Below are positions 6,591 to 15,673 of a DNA stretch of 64,000 nucleotides, one piece after another; within the stretch, counting starts at the first letter, position 1; each line of letters begins with the position of its first letter. The notes beneath the pieces were generated by a model. That model did not search any database. It was given only the letters and a program-made list of their open reading frames with translations, and had not been told where the DNA came from. The stretch is from Streptococcus uberis. Its GTDB lineage: Bacteria > Bacillota > Bacilli > Lactobacillales > Streptococcaceae. The stretch spans positions 1,397,001-1,461,000 of the forward strand of contig NZ_LS483397.1 in NCBI RefSeq assembly GCF_900475595.1. The letters run 5' to 3'. A program made the position numbers and the translations under genes.

Positions 6591-9098
6591 TTAGTCTCCA
6601 AAGCACTCATCTAGCATTTTTGAGACATTTGAAAGTGTTAAGAGTGTTCCATCTAATTTATCTGACAATGCCTCCACTGCTAGACCTGAATGGTAGGATA
6701 GTGTGCTTTGGAATTCTTTAAACCTTTGGTGCATGGCTTTTAAAACAGACGAGACAGCAAGTTGTGATTTGACAATTTCATCTAAGCCTGAGACACCATA
6801 AAATGCCTCTTCCATGCCGAGTCTGAAAGGTTGTTTAAAATTTCCTAGATATGAGTAAACCGTGTTGATAGTGGTTGCTGCCTGCGTCAGTTTAGTATCC
6901 ACTTGCCCAATTCCAGTTCCCGCTCCGTTACCAGCAAGCTTTGAGATTGTTGATGAAACGGTTATGTGATCACCAATTTTACCATAATCCATCAGAGGTG
7001 TTTGGTCATTATCCTCAGAAAAGAAATGAAACTCTTCTTTTTTATACTGCAATTGTTTTGGCATGTCATGCGACAATTGTGAGAAGTTTTCTGCAAGTTT
7101 TCCCAAATAACGATTAACTGACTCAATCTGATGTTCTACCGTTGAAAGGTATTCCCCATAAGCCTTTGACATCTTGTCTGCTAAGTCTTCTGATTTTTGA
7201 TCCACTTGATCATCAAAAGCAACTAAAACAGTTTTATCATCAAAAACCTTAGATTCCTCTAGGAAAGTTTGGTAATCATCAGAGATGGTAACCCTTACTT
7301 CTGGTACCCGTGATAAATCCAAATTTTTGATATCAGTAGCTAAGCTATCATCAGAATCGCTAAGACCACGATGAATCAACTCTGTTACACTAATCAAATA
7401 CTGAGTACACCCTTTTAAGGTTGTCAGGTTATCAAGAACAACTTGTAATATTTCTTTGGTCGCTTGCGGAATGCCATCATCAAAATGGCTACGATTGTCC
7501 AGTCCAGAGGTACTTTCTTCAATCATTTTCTCAAAGGAATTAATGAGTTCAACACCTTCACCAGCAACATCTGTTTTGGCAGGGTAAGCACAAAAATTCG
7601 TATTGTAACGATACCCATAACCAGGAGAGCAGGTCAATTGATTGTCTGAAATGAGGTTTTTTAAACAACTTGCCTCCCAACTTGAATCACTTAATAATCT
7701 ACTGATTGGTCCATAGTCCCACTTACTGCCATCTTGATACCACTCATAGTTGCCACTATCACCAAGCCAATCAAATTTTCTAGTGAAAGAATATGAGTCG
7801 TAATTGGCTACCGTTGAAATATCATTTTCAAGATTACCCAATTCATTAAAAGCATCATCAATCTGACGGACAGCTTCAATAAGACTGACTGCTTCTAATT
7901 CACGCATGATCGCATCTTTTAAGCTTTGCCTACGACTTGAAAGTCGTGATAAGACATCGTCATTTGACCGTTTCGCCTGACTGGTTAGATCAATTAGGCT
8001 TTCAATTTGAGACTTAACATTCCTTAGATTGTTACTCAAAACAGTCATGGCCTTTTTATCTAACTTAATTTCTTTAGCTGACTGAGCAGTCATAGGAAGC
8101 AAGGATTGTGTGGTTAAGTAATCTTGAGTTAAGAAAAATTCTTGGTTGCCATCCTGGTTGAAATCGACTCCCAAAATGTTTTCGCTAATAATTTGCTTGG
8201 TATAAGCCATAACACTTTGATCAACGCGATAGTTGTACATGCTATGTTCTGTGTTAACGTCAATAGCAATAACGTGGCCAACATATTTTGTGTCAGGAAA
8301 AGTTCCAACCATCCCACCTAATAATGATACTCCAAATCTGAGTGACCCGTTTGTCCTGCTACCTACAAAATTAATTTCCTTATCATTTGCTTTCCATAAA
8401 CCGTTCGTTAAGAAATCACCTGTTGTTGAAAAAGTAACAGCATAGCCCTTATAATTCTCCATAAGTTTTGAAACCCTATCCGATTCAACTCTTGCGGAGT
8501 CAACAGCATCAAGTAGTTCCTTTGTCGGGATTCCTCGATTACTATAAATTTGATTAACAATAATTTCCTGTGCTGTTAGTTTACTAACCGATTGAGGCGC
8601 CCCTTGAAAACCAAATTTGTAAGGTACTTGTCTTTCAATGGCCACTCTTGTTGCCAAAAAATCCCCGTAGGAGTGACCAGAAACCACTGTTATCTTTGTT
8701 CCATCTGTAGCTTGAATTTGGTCATAGAATGCCGTTGCCTGATTCCCCAGTTTTTTTAAATGAAGTGGATCATTTAAGCCGATAGAAAGATCAGAATCAA
8801 CATCCTTTAAACCATCAGCATCAAGATTTGTTCCTGCATAGGAAATATAGGTTTCTCCTGTCTGAGAATCTTTAACAGCAATGGCTGCAACACCTGTATC
8901 TGGATCATAAGTCGCTTCTACCAGTGTTAAATTGTCCTTTGTCAAGTTTGTTTTTAAGTCTTGGACGGCGTTCTGCTTTGCGACTTCGTTTGAATCGCCT
9001 GCTTTTAAAAAGTTGGCGTGTTTTTTTTCATAATCATAGACATAATCATCTAGGTTTGCAGATACCTCAACACGCCGCTCGAGAACTTCTTTTGACAT
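6591..9098 (-). CDS. TslA-like T7SS effector: N-terminal lipase domain, helical C-terminal targeting half
   Basis: This 835-residue protein has no signal peptide. Residues about 55-300 form a class-3 lipase-like alpha/beta hydrolase: the nucleophile elbow is GHSYG at 141-145 (Ser143), with Asp228 and His285 as candidate triad partners. Residues 312-320 (DFNQDGNQE) form an EF-hand-like calcium loop. From about 340 to the end it is long helices of LXG-like character. This reversed order, enzyme first and LXG-like part last, is that of TslA, the T7-secreted phospholipase of S. aureus. It follows a lipoprotein gene by 13 bp and is followed by esxA, which supports a T7SS antibacterial role. Substrate is inferred. 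Confidence 0.8.
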   Translation of the reverse strand: MSKEVLERRVEVSANLDDYVYDYEKKHANFLKAGDSNEVAKQNAVQDLKTNLTKDNLTLVEATYDPDTGVAAIAVKDSQTGETYISYAGTNLDADGLKDVDSDLSIGLNDPLHLKKLGNQATAFYDQIQATDGTKITVVSGHSYGDFLATRVAIERQVPYKFGFQGAPQSVSKLTAQEIIVNQIYSNRGIPTKELLDAVDSARVESDRVSKLMENYKGYAVTFSTTGDFLTNGLWKANDKEINFVGSRTNGSLRFGVSLLGGMVGTFPDTKYVGHVIAIDVNTEHSMYNYRVDQSVMAYTKQIISENILGVDFNQDGNQEFFLTQDYLTTQSLLPMTAQSAKEIKLDKKAMTVLSNNLRNVKSQIESLIDLTSQAKRSNDDVLSRLSSRRQSLKDAIMRELEAVSLIEAVRQIDDAFNELGNLENDISTVANYDSYSFTRKFDWLGDSGNYEWYQDGSKWDYGPISRLLSDSSWEASCLKNLISDNQLTCSPGYGYRYNTNFCAYPAKTDVAGEGVELINSFEKMIEESTSGLDNRSHFDDGIPQATKEILQVVLDNLTTLKGCTQYLISVTELIHRGLSDSDDSLATDIKNLDLSRVPEVRVTISDDYQTFLEESKVFDDKTVLVAFDDQVDQKSEDLADKMSKAYGEYLSTVEHQIESVNRYLGKLAENFSQLSHDMPKQLQYKKEEFHFFSEDNDQTPLMDYGKIGDHITVSSTISKLAGNGAGTGIGQVDTKLTQAATTINTVYSYLGNFKQPFRLGMEEAFYGVSGLDEIVKSQLAVSSVLKAMHQRFKEFQSTLSYHSGLAVEALSDKLDGTLLTLSNVSKMLDECFGD

Positions 9099-9111
9099 GC
9101 TCTTTACCCTT

Positions 9112-9792
9112 TCATTTTGCCTTCATTTCTATGAGTAAATCCATATAATAAACCTTTTCATTTGTACGCAATGAGACTTGAACTTTATAGTTCCCTTTGC
9201 CATTTTCAGATAAAGAAAGGTGACTTTTTTTAATGTCTTTGATGTCATATTGCTCAATCAAGGCATCAACCAAATCTGACTCTGGGGCTTTATCATATAA
9301 AATGGTCTTTAATTCTGTTTCGGGGTGATCTTTTGAAGATGTTACTATTCCTAACTTTTTAATGGCTTCAGTCTCTATGGAACGATTCAAGATAAAATCT
9401 AAGTCTTCTGCCTTTGTCTTTTTCAAGTTCAGTTTATTTTGCGAAGCTTCAAAAGCAATCTCTTCCTTGCTTTCGTTGTCTTGGATTATATGACTGAAAG
9501 TTCCCTTAGGTGCTTTCAAATCCAGAGGATTAAAGACAATGCTTTTTTCTTCTTTTTGATTGTTTTGCTTATCTTCATAGGTAATACTTGCTACATAAGT
9601 GTTAACTGCCGAAAAATCTTTCTCTTTCTGATTTAAAAACGCAAAAAGAGGTTGAAAGGCTTTTTCAACTTGCACTTCTTCTTCTGAACGATTTTTTGGT
9701 CTCGCTGTTGAATGGTCGCTACAAGCTGCTAAATTGGTCATTAATAGTATCCCTCCTAATATAAGAACAATAGATGTGATTTTTTTGATCAT
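9112..9792 (-). CDS. Lipoprotein, likely immunity protein of the TslA-like effector
   Basis: This is a lipoprotein of about 226 residues. The frame extends to 9819, but the ATG at 9792 has a GGAG site seven bases away and gives a clean type II signal peptide: two lysines, a hydrophobic core, and lipobox Leu-Ala-Ala-Cys with Cys at residue 24. The mature part is hydrophilic and mixed alpha/beta with no enzyme motif. It is the first gene of a two-gene unit with the lipase-like effector. In S. aureus, TslA is neutralised by surface lipoproteins (TilA) encoded beside it, so an immunity role at the membrane/wall interface is the natural inference. Confidence 0.7.
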   Translation of the reverse strand: MIKKITSIVLILGGILLMTNLAACSDHSTARPKNRSEEEVQVEKAFQPLFAFLNQKEKDFSAVNTYVASITYEDKQNNQKEEKSIVFNPLDLKAPKGTFSHIIQDNESKEEIAFEASQNKLNLKKTKAEDLDFILNRSIETEAIKKLGIVTSSKDHPETELKTILYDKAPESDLVDALIEQYDIKDIKKSHLSLSENGKGNYKVQVSLRTNEKVYYMDLLIEMKAK

Positions 9793-9870
9793 GTATTGGC
9801 TCCAACTTATTTTTTTCATTGCATGAGATGTCTTAACCTTTAAGTCCTAAGTCCGTTTAAAGCGTCACTT

Positions 9871-10830
9871 TTATTTCCCCCACGATTTGTAGAGTTCTTC
9901 GATGATTTTAATGGTTAAGAGGGTAATCTCCGGTTTCATGATTGGACTGGTTGTCATTCCTTTTTGAATCATATCACTGACATGGAAGGCTTCCGAAGCA
10001 AAGTCACTGTCCATTGGTGCTTCTAGCAGTCTCCGACTGCCATCCTCGTGAATGAGCGTTGCAACAGTCGTCTTCCAAAAGCTAGGAATTTCAATCGTCC
10101 CTTTGGTCCCTCTGATGGTCATTTTATGTTTAAGGGATAAACTCGTTGTTAAGAAAATATCCACAATGAGCCCATTTTCCATTTGCAGTAGTATCTTAGA
10201 TTGACTGTCACTTTGACCTTCAGGAAAATTGGCGACGCCTCCGGCTTTCTCAATAGGCGAATCAAAAAGGTATTGCAGATAGGAAAAGGCATAGGGGGCC
10301 ATGAAATGGACCGTTCCCCCTCCTGCATCTAGATCTCTAAACCAGTCGATATGATCAATATTGGGATAGGAAGTTGTCGACGATACGGATAAAACCTCCC
10401 CTATCTCACCGGATTGAATGGTTTCCTTGATCACATCCGTCATCGGTATGAAGACGGACTTTTGCGCTTCCATGAGAAAAAGATCCTGACGGTAGGCGAT
10501 ATTAAAAAGCTCGCGCGCCTCAGCATAAGTAATGGTAAAAGGTTTTTCAACCAAAACATGTTTGCCCGCTAGCAAAGCTTTTTTGGCACAATTGTAATGA
10601 TCTTTATTGATGGTCGGAACATAAATCACATCGATCTCCTGGTCCACCAACATTTCTCTCAAACCACCATAGGCACGCGGAATCCGATATTGCTTGGCAA
10701 AAGCTTTGGCTTTCTCTAACGAACGACTGGAAACAGCAACCACCTCACCGTTCCCAGCAAGACGAACACCTTCTATAAAACGAGGTGCCACCTGCGCAGT
10801 GGACACCACACCGTATCTTACCTTTTTCAT
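9871..10830 (-). CDS. Gfo/Idh/MocA-family NAD(P)-dependent oxidoreductase
   Basis: This protein of about 319 residues has the Rossmann fold start [19 protein letters not shown] and the EKPFT motif near residues 95-105, whose Lys is the usual catalytic residue of Gfo/Idh/MocA dehydrogenases acting on sugars, inositols or related polyols. I use the ATG at 10830, preceded by a GGGG-type ribosome site; a GTG at 10842 is possible. It stands alone between the T7SS region and the ABC operon, and a cre-like box lies at about 10860-10873. The substrate cannot be read from the sequence. Confidence 0.85.
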   Translation of the reverse strand: MKKVRYGVVSTAQVAPRFIEGVRLAGNGEVVAVSSRSLEKAKAFAKQYRIPRAYGGLREMLVDQEIDVIYVPTINKDHYNCAKKALLAGKHVLVEKPFTITYAEARELFNIAYRQDLFLMEAQKSVFIPMTDVIKETIQSGEIGEVLSVSSTTSYPNIDHIDWFRDLDAGGGTVHFMAPYAFSYLQYLFDSPIEKAGGVANFPEGQSDSQSKILLQMENGLIVDIFLTTSLSLKHKMTIRGTKGTIEIPSFWKTTVATLIHEDGSRRLLEAPMDSDFASEAFHVSDMIQKGMTTSPIMKPEITLLTIKIIEELYKSWGK

Positions 10831-10964
10831 AAAGAACCCCACTCTATCTATTCCACACTTGAAAACGTTATTATAAAAATATTATAACATGAAGAGATAA
10901 AAATGACAGAAATGAAGGGTAAGATTGCCTAAATTTCAGCTTTCACAAAGATAAACAAACCCTA

Positions 10965-11027
10965 AAAACCCCACCAAATGATAGGTGGGGGGAGGAAAAC
11001 AAAAAGCATCGTAATAACGATGCTTTG
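10965..11027 (-). terminator. Tandem terminators after the ABC permease
   Basis: Two hairpins follow the permease stop on the minus strand. The first (11004-11027) has 9-bp arms, AAAGCATCG / CGATGCTTT, and a T run. The second (10970-10991) has CCCCACC / GGTGGGG arms and TTTTT. Together they isolate the importer operon from the downstream oxidoreductase gene. Confidence 0.85.
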
Positions 11028-11042
11028 AGGTAAGAGAGTGAG

Positions 11043-12707
11043 TTACATGGTAATACGATCGCTTTTTGATACTTTCATAAAAATGAGCAAGGATACTACG
11101 GTAAAGCTTGTTAACAGTGTTGAAAGTGCTGCTGCAATCCCATAATTACCTCTTAATACTTCAGTATAAATGGCCACAGTCATTGTTTTCGTATTAATAT
11201 TATAGAGAAGGATTGATGTCGATAGCTCTGAAATCATAGTAATCCAAGATAGAATTGCCCCAGAAATAATACCAGATAACATCATAGGAATGGTAATCTT
11301 TATAAAGGTATTGATTTTTGAACTACCGAGACTGGCAGCAGCCTCTTCAATGCTAGGTGAAATTTGTTGGAGTGCAGCTACTGAAGACCTTATAGTATAT
11401 GGTAAGCGTCTTATGGCCAAAGAAATAATCATTACCAATGATGTTCCTATAATAGCTAAAAATCCCGATCCAGCTATTCCTGTATTAAAAGCTGTGATGA
11501 AAGCAATCCCTAATACAGTACCAGGTACAATATAAGGAACCATACTCATGCTATCAATAAGAGATGTAAAGGGGTTGCGTTTGCGGACACTTAGATATGA
11601 AATGAATGTAGCAAAGACTAGTACTAAAATTAAGGCCATTAGCGGTATCCTCAGTGTATTTAAAATACTAACCCCCATTCTATCAAATGCTTGACGATAG
11701 CTGTTTAGTGAATACCCCTTTACAAAAATCATACCCGAAGTTTTTAAGAAAGAGGTATAAATGAGATAGACTTGAGGCAAAACAGATAAGCCAATAAGGC
11801 CATACACACCAGTATAAACCATTAATTTTTTCAGACCACTGATATTTTTAGGTTCAATAGGATGTAGACTATTCATACTAAAACTGTTTTTTTGAGCTAA
11901 GTATTTCTGGATTAAAAAGATAATAAGTGCAATTGTAATGGCAATAATAGCTAAGGCTGAGGCAAAGGCTGAATTACCTCCTACTTCACTAATAAATTGA
12001 GAATAAACCAATACTGGGAATGTCCTGTATCCCTCACCAATTAACATTGGTGTTCCAAAATCAGAAAAAGCTCGCATAAAGACCAGTAGAGCTGCAGCTA
12101 AAAGAGTGGGAACTAAAAGTGGTAAAACAATTTTAGTCAATTTTTTAGTTCCGGTCACTCCCATGCTCTCAGCCGCTTCCAGCAGTGAGTTATCCATACT
12201 TTTCAAAGCCCCACTCACATATAGAAAAACCAAGGGAAAAAGCTGCAAGGTAAAAACTAAGACAATACCTAGAAAACCATAAATATCAATTTTGGGAAAA
12301 CCAAAAGTTGTTGCTAACCATTTTGTAATGACACCATTACGTCCTAAAAGAAGAATCCATGAGTAAGCACCAACAAATGGGGCAGACATTGAGGCGATGA
12401 TAATTAATATCTGTAGGTATTTTTTCCCTTTAAAGCGATACATCGCAAAAGCATAGGCTAAAACAGTACCAACAATGAGTGAAAGAAGAGTAGCTACTAC
12501 TGAGACTTTAAAGCTATTAAATAGTGTCTCAACATAGTAATCTTTTGAAAAAAAAGTCACAAAATTTCCTAAGGAAAGTTGGCCATTGACAAAAATTGCT
12601 TGTTTTAAAATGGTCACAATAGGATAAATTAAAAATAGGAGATAAGAAATAAAGATAATAATTGAAGAAACCAACCATACATTCATTTTGGAATGGACAT
12701 TTTTCAT
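11043..12707 (-). CDS. afuB: ABC importer permease, fused double domain (FbpB/AfuB type)
   Basis: The 554-residue membrane protein has about twelve transmembrane helices in two homologous halves, each with the EAA-type loop that contacts the ATPase (EAAESMGVTG near 180; EEAAASLGSS near 450). This fused two-domain layout is typical of the Fbp/Afu/Sfu class, sold as ferric iron transporters but including hexose-phosphate and phosphonate importers. Its ATG directly abuts the stop of the ATPase gene, whose last codons contain the GGAGGT ribosome site. Tandem terminators follow. Confidence 0.85.
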   Translation of the reverse strand: MKNVHSKMNVWLVSSIIIFISYLLFLIYPIVTILKQAIFVNGQLSLGNFVTFFSKDYYVETLFNSFKVSVVATLLSLIVGTVLAYAFAMYRFKGKKYLQILIIIASMSAPFVGAYSWILLLGRNGVITKWLATTFGFPKIDIYGFLGIVLVFTLQLFPLVFLYVSGALKSMDNSLLEAAESMGVTGTKKLTKIVLPLLVPTLLAAALLVFMRAFSDFGTPMLIGEGYRTFPVLVYSQFISEVGGNSAFASALAIIAITIALIIFLIQKYLAQKNSFSMNSLHPIEPKNISGLKKLMVYTGVYGLIGLSVLPQVYLIYTSFLKTSGMIFVKGYSLNSYRQAFDRMGVSILNTLRIPLMALILVLVFATFISYLSVRKRNPFTSLIDSMSMVPYIVPGTVLGIAFITAFNTGIAGSGFLAIIGTSLVMIISLAIRRLPYTIRSSVAALQQISPSIEEAAASLGSSKINTFIKITIPMMLSGIISGAILSWITMISELSTSILLYNINTKTMTVAIYTEVLRGNYGIAAALSTLLTSFTVVSLLIFMKVSKSDRITM

Positions 12708-13787
12708 TTAATCCACCTCCAACAAATTCACCTTACCATCCGCAGAAAAGACATTTATCTTTTGACGATTGATATCTAGATAAATACAATCACCTGGACC
12801 AAAGTCTTCGTCTAATGTAGATTCTTCAGTTACCTGAATCCGATTCGCAAATGGTGTTTCAACAATATACTCTGTATTTAAACCCAAATAAGTGCTATCT
12901 TTAATGACCGCTTTAATAGCGCCATCCTTTCGACGAACAAATTCTTCAGGACGAATGCTGACTCGGACTTCTTGATCTTCGATATGATTCAATGATGGAA
13001 AGGAGATTGAATAGCCATCATTAAATTGGAGATAAGCCTCACCATTATCGTGACCTAAAGTGGCTGAAATCATATTCGTTCGCCCTATAAAGGTAGCAAC
13101 AAATTCATTACTTGGTCGGTGATACAACTCTTTGGGTTTACCTATTTGTTGAATTTCACCTAAATACATAACAGCAATTTGATCAGAAATAGCCATAGCT
13201 TCTTCTTGATCATGGGTGACATAAACTGTTGTTATACCAACTTCTTTCTGAATTTCTTTAATAGCTTGACGCATATCAATTCTGAGCTTAGCATCTAAAT
13301 TACTTAAAGGTTCATCCATCAATAAAACATCTGGACTAATGGCCAGTGCACGCGCAAGGGCAACACGTTGTTGCTGACCTCCGCTTAAATTTTCAGGTTT
13401 TCTGTCTCTAAATTGATCAATTTGCATTAAAGCTAAATACTTTTCAACACGCTGGTCTATTTCTTTATGTGATAATTTTCGTTGTTTTAACCCAAAAGCA
13501 ACATTATCCTTCACCGTTAAATGTGGAAAAATAGCATAATTCTGAAAAACCATACCAATATTTCGACGACTAGGATCCATTTGATTAATCCGTTCCTCAG
13601 CAAAGTAAAAATCTCCGCCCTCAATCGAATTAAATCCAGCAATCATTCTTAATAAAGTTGTTTTTCCACAGCCTGACGGACCCAATAATGTAAAAAGCGT
13701 TCCATCTGGTATCGTAATGCTTAAATCTTCAATCACGGGAACATCATTATAGATTTTCTTTGCGTTCTTTATGGTTATTTGACTCAT
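12708..13787 (-). CDS. afuC: ABC importer ATP-binding protein (FbpC/PotA-like)
   Basis: This 359-residue ATPase has Walker A GPSGCGKT at 36-43, signature LSGGQQQR near 138, Walker B with DEPLSNLDA, and the VTHD switch histidine, followed by a C-terminal regulatory (TOBE-like) domain. It energises the permease, which starts at the next base. It is the middle gene of a three-gene operon behind the binding protein (10-bp gap). The nucleotide-binding subunit itself does not reveal the substrate. Confidence 0.9.
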   Translation of the reverse strand: MSQITIKNAKKIYNDVPVIEDLSITIPDGTLFTLLGPSGCGKTTLLRMIAGFNSIEGGDFYFAEERINQMDPSRRNIGMVFQNYAIFPHLTVKDNVAFGLKQRKLSHKEIDQRVEKYLALMQIDQFRDRKPENLSGGQQQRVALARALAISPDVLLMDEPLSNLDAKLRIDMRQAIKEIQKEVGITTVYVTHDQEEAMAISDQIAVMYLGEIQQIGKPKELYHRPSNEFVATFIGRTNMISATLGHDNGEAYLQFNDGYSISFPSLNHIEDQEVRVSIRPEEFVRRKDGAIKAVIKDSTYLGLNTEYIVETPFANRIQVTEESTLDEDFGPGDCIYLDINRQKINVFSADGKVNLLEVD

Positions 13788-13797
13788 CTATAACCCC

Positions 13798-14832
13798 CTA
13801 CTTTGATTGAATATCAACAAAGATGTCATTATAGCGTTTTACAATATCTTCTTTATGCTTAATAACATAATCATAGTCTTCCGTAATGGTGTGAATATCA
13901 CTTAAGGTTTTCATGTTCTTACTTACTTTAGCATCTTTACGCACTGGTCTATTTGTTGTTTCTGTGCCTAAAGCATCCTGTGCTTCTTTTGATACAATAA
14001 AATCAATGAATTTTTGAGCATTTTCCTTATTTGGTGCCTTTTTAATAATAGCAGCACTCGCTGGTAAGAAGACTGAGCCTTCTTCTGGATAAATGACCTT
14101 GATATTAGCCCCATCATTTAACAATTTCACAGTCGGATCCTCATAGGAAAGACCTACCGCCATCTCACCATCAGCCACCGATTTATAGACATTTGATGAA
14201 CTTGAATTAATTTTACCATCAACTAAAGTGAATAAGTCTTTAACATAATCCCATGATGCATCTTTGTCATAACCGCCAGTGGCTTTTAACATATTGGTTA
14301 ACTGAGCGAAAGCGCTGGAAGAATTAGCTGGGTCTGCTGTAGCAATCTTACCTTTTAGTTCAGGATTAAGAAGGTCTTTATAACCTTTAATTTTCATCCC
14401 TTTTGTTAAGTCAGGATTAACAATCAATACTGATCCGTCTAAAGTGTAAGGCGTTGAATAACCCGTGGTATTTTGATAGTCTTTGATCACTTTGTCATTA
14501 TCTTTTGCAGTATATTTTTCAAACAATTCTGGATGTTGGGCATACTGGGTATAAGAACCCCCAAAAACAATATCTGCTACAGGCTTGCTGGATTCACTTT
14601 CAACTTTTTTAAAGAGTTCACCAGTACCAGCTTGGATGAGTTCCACCTTGATGCCATATTTTTCCTCGAAAGCTGGAATCGTTGCATTGATCAAGCCTTC
14701 CGAATTTGGTGAATAAACCACTAATTTGTCACTCGATTGACTAGCACTTTTAGCCCTTTCTTTCGAACCACAAGCTGTCAAACAAAGCAGTGCTGTTGAA
14801 GCAACCATGAGAGTTAACATTTTCTTACGCAT
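13798..14832 (-). CDS. afuA: ABC importer substrate-binding lipoprotein (AfuA/FbpA-like)
   Basis: This solute-binding protein of about 344 residues has a lipoprotein signal (basic start, hydrophobic core, Leu-Thr-Ala-Cys with Cys near residue 21 of the chosen start). ATG 14838 lies one base from AAAGGAG, so I use the ATG at 14832. The mature part (KLVVYSPNSEGLINATIPAFEEKYGIKVELI) is typical of the Fbp/Afu/2-AEP-binding family. AfuA of Actinobacillus pleuropneumoniae, long called an iron protein, binds hexose phosphates. The cre box upstream and the adjacent YesMN-type system favour a carbon source here as well. Confidence 0.8.
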   Translation of the reverse strand: MRKKMLTLMVASTALLCLTACGSKERAKSASQSSDKLVVYSPNSEGLINATIPAFEEKYGIKVELIQAGTGELFKKVESESSKPVADIVFGGSYTQYAQHPELFEKYTAKDNDKVIKDYQNTTGYSTPYTLDGSVLIVNPDLTKGMKIKGYKDLLNPELKGKIATADPANSSSAFAQLTNMLKATGGYDKDASWDYVKDLFTLVDGKINSSSSNVYKSVADGEMAVGLSYEDPTVKLLNDGANIKVIYPEEGSVFLPASAAIIKKAPNKENAQKFIDFIVSKEAQDALGTETTNRPVRKDAKVSKNMKTLSDIHTITEDYDYVIKHKEDIVKRYNDIFVDIQSK

Positions 14833-14875
14833 AAGCATGCTCCTTTTTTTGATTTGATTACCCTCATTCTAATAA

Positions 14876-14889
14876 AGAAAGCGCTTTAT
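14876..14889 (-). promoter_or_regulatory. cre box upstream of the afuABC-type operon
   Basis: AGAAAGCGCTTTAT contains the near-perfect core GAAAGCGCTTT of the CcpA site. It lies in the 70-bp gap before the binding-protein gene, next to a possible -10 (TAGAAT on the minus strand, 14866-14871). Carbon catabolite control is expected for a sugar-type transporter and unusual for an iron one. Confidence 0.7.
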
Positions 14890-14902
14890 TTATAGGACGA
14901 TA

Positions 14903-15673
14903 CTATCCTTTATGAGTAAAATTCTCTTTAAATGTAGTATAGGTTAATCCCGTATAACGACGAAATACTTTACCAAAATAATTGTAGTCTGAAAAACCGA
15001 CTGCTTCTGCTACTTCATAAACTCTCAAATCAGGTTGACTGGTCATTAACTGAATAGCTCTCTTAATACGGTATCGATTCAAATAATCTTTCAAAGTAAT
15101 CCCTAAATCTTCTTTGATTTTTTTATAGAGATAAGATTCACTGTAACCAAAATGTCTGGCAATTTCTTCTGTTGATATGGAGTGATTGTAGTGTTGATGA
15201 AGATATGCTACTAAATGGGCAGACCAAAAATCTTCCTGAACTGATGGCAAGCTGATCATAGGAAGTTCTTGATAATAGTGACTGTTCTTAGAATCACTCA
15301 CTTGATTTTTCTGATCTAGAACAATCTGCCATAAGGTATCTCTTAACTCTTCTATATCTAATGGTTTTTCCAAAAAGTGTTTAACCCCATAAGTCATAGC
15401 TTTCTTAGCGTGTTGAAAATCACTATAAGATGATAAAATCATCTTTTCATACGGGATATCCTGACTGTTGTCAAACATTTCAAAACCTGTCTTCCTTGGC
15501 ATCATCAAATCCGTTAACACAATGTCCGGATGGCATTGCCGAATACATTCTAACCCTTCCTCACCATCTCTAGCTGTTGCCACCAAATCAATGCCTAATT
15601 GTTGATAATCCAAAGCACGACTCAACCATTCTCTTATCAAATCCTCGTCTTCGACAATAATCATTCGTAACAT
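14903..15673 (-). CDS. yesN: Response regulator, YesN type (receiver plus AraC HTH)
   Basis: This 256-residue regulator has an N-terminal receiver with phospho-acceptor Asp55 in DIVLTDLMMP and a C-terminal AraC-type double helix-turn-helix (about 155-253; ISTEEIARHFGYSESYLYKKI and the second helix pair ending FRRYTGLTYTTF). The start ATG overlaps the sensor gene by 13 bp and has AAAGGA inside it. YesMN-type systems usually control neighbouring carbohydrate importers, so the afuABC-type operon about 70 bp downstream is the likely target. Confidence 0.9.
   Translation of the reverse strand: MLRMIIVEDEDLIREWLSRALDYQQLGIDLVATARDGEEGLECIRQCHPDIVLTDLMMPRKTGFEMFDNSQDIPYEKMILSSYSDFQHAKKAMTYGVKHFLEKPLDIEELRDTLWQIVLDQKNQVSDSKNSHYYQELPMISLPSVQEDFWSAHLVAYLHQHYNHSISTEEIARHFGYSESYLYKKIKEDLGITLKDYLNRYRIKRAIQLMTSQPDLRVYEVAEAVGFSDYNYFGKVFRRYTGLTYTTFKENFTHKG

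Noticed and set aside
10860..10873. cre-like TGAAAACGTTATTA upstream of the Gfo/Idh gene
   Set aside because: One mismatch at a conserved base in a very AT-rich stretch; mentioned with the gene but not supported enough for a separate feature.
11043..14832. Ferric iron uptake system as the firm call
   Set aside because: Family membership allows it, but the cre box and YesMN neighbours argue otherwise and no iron-type regulator site was seen.
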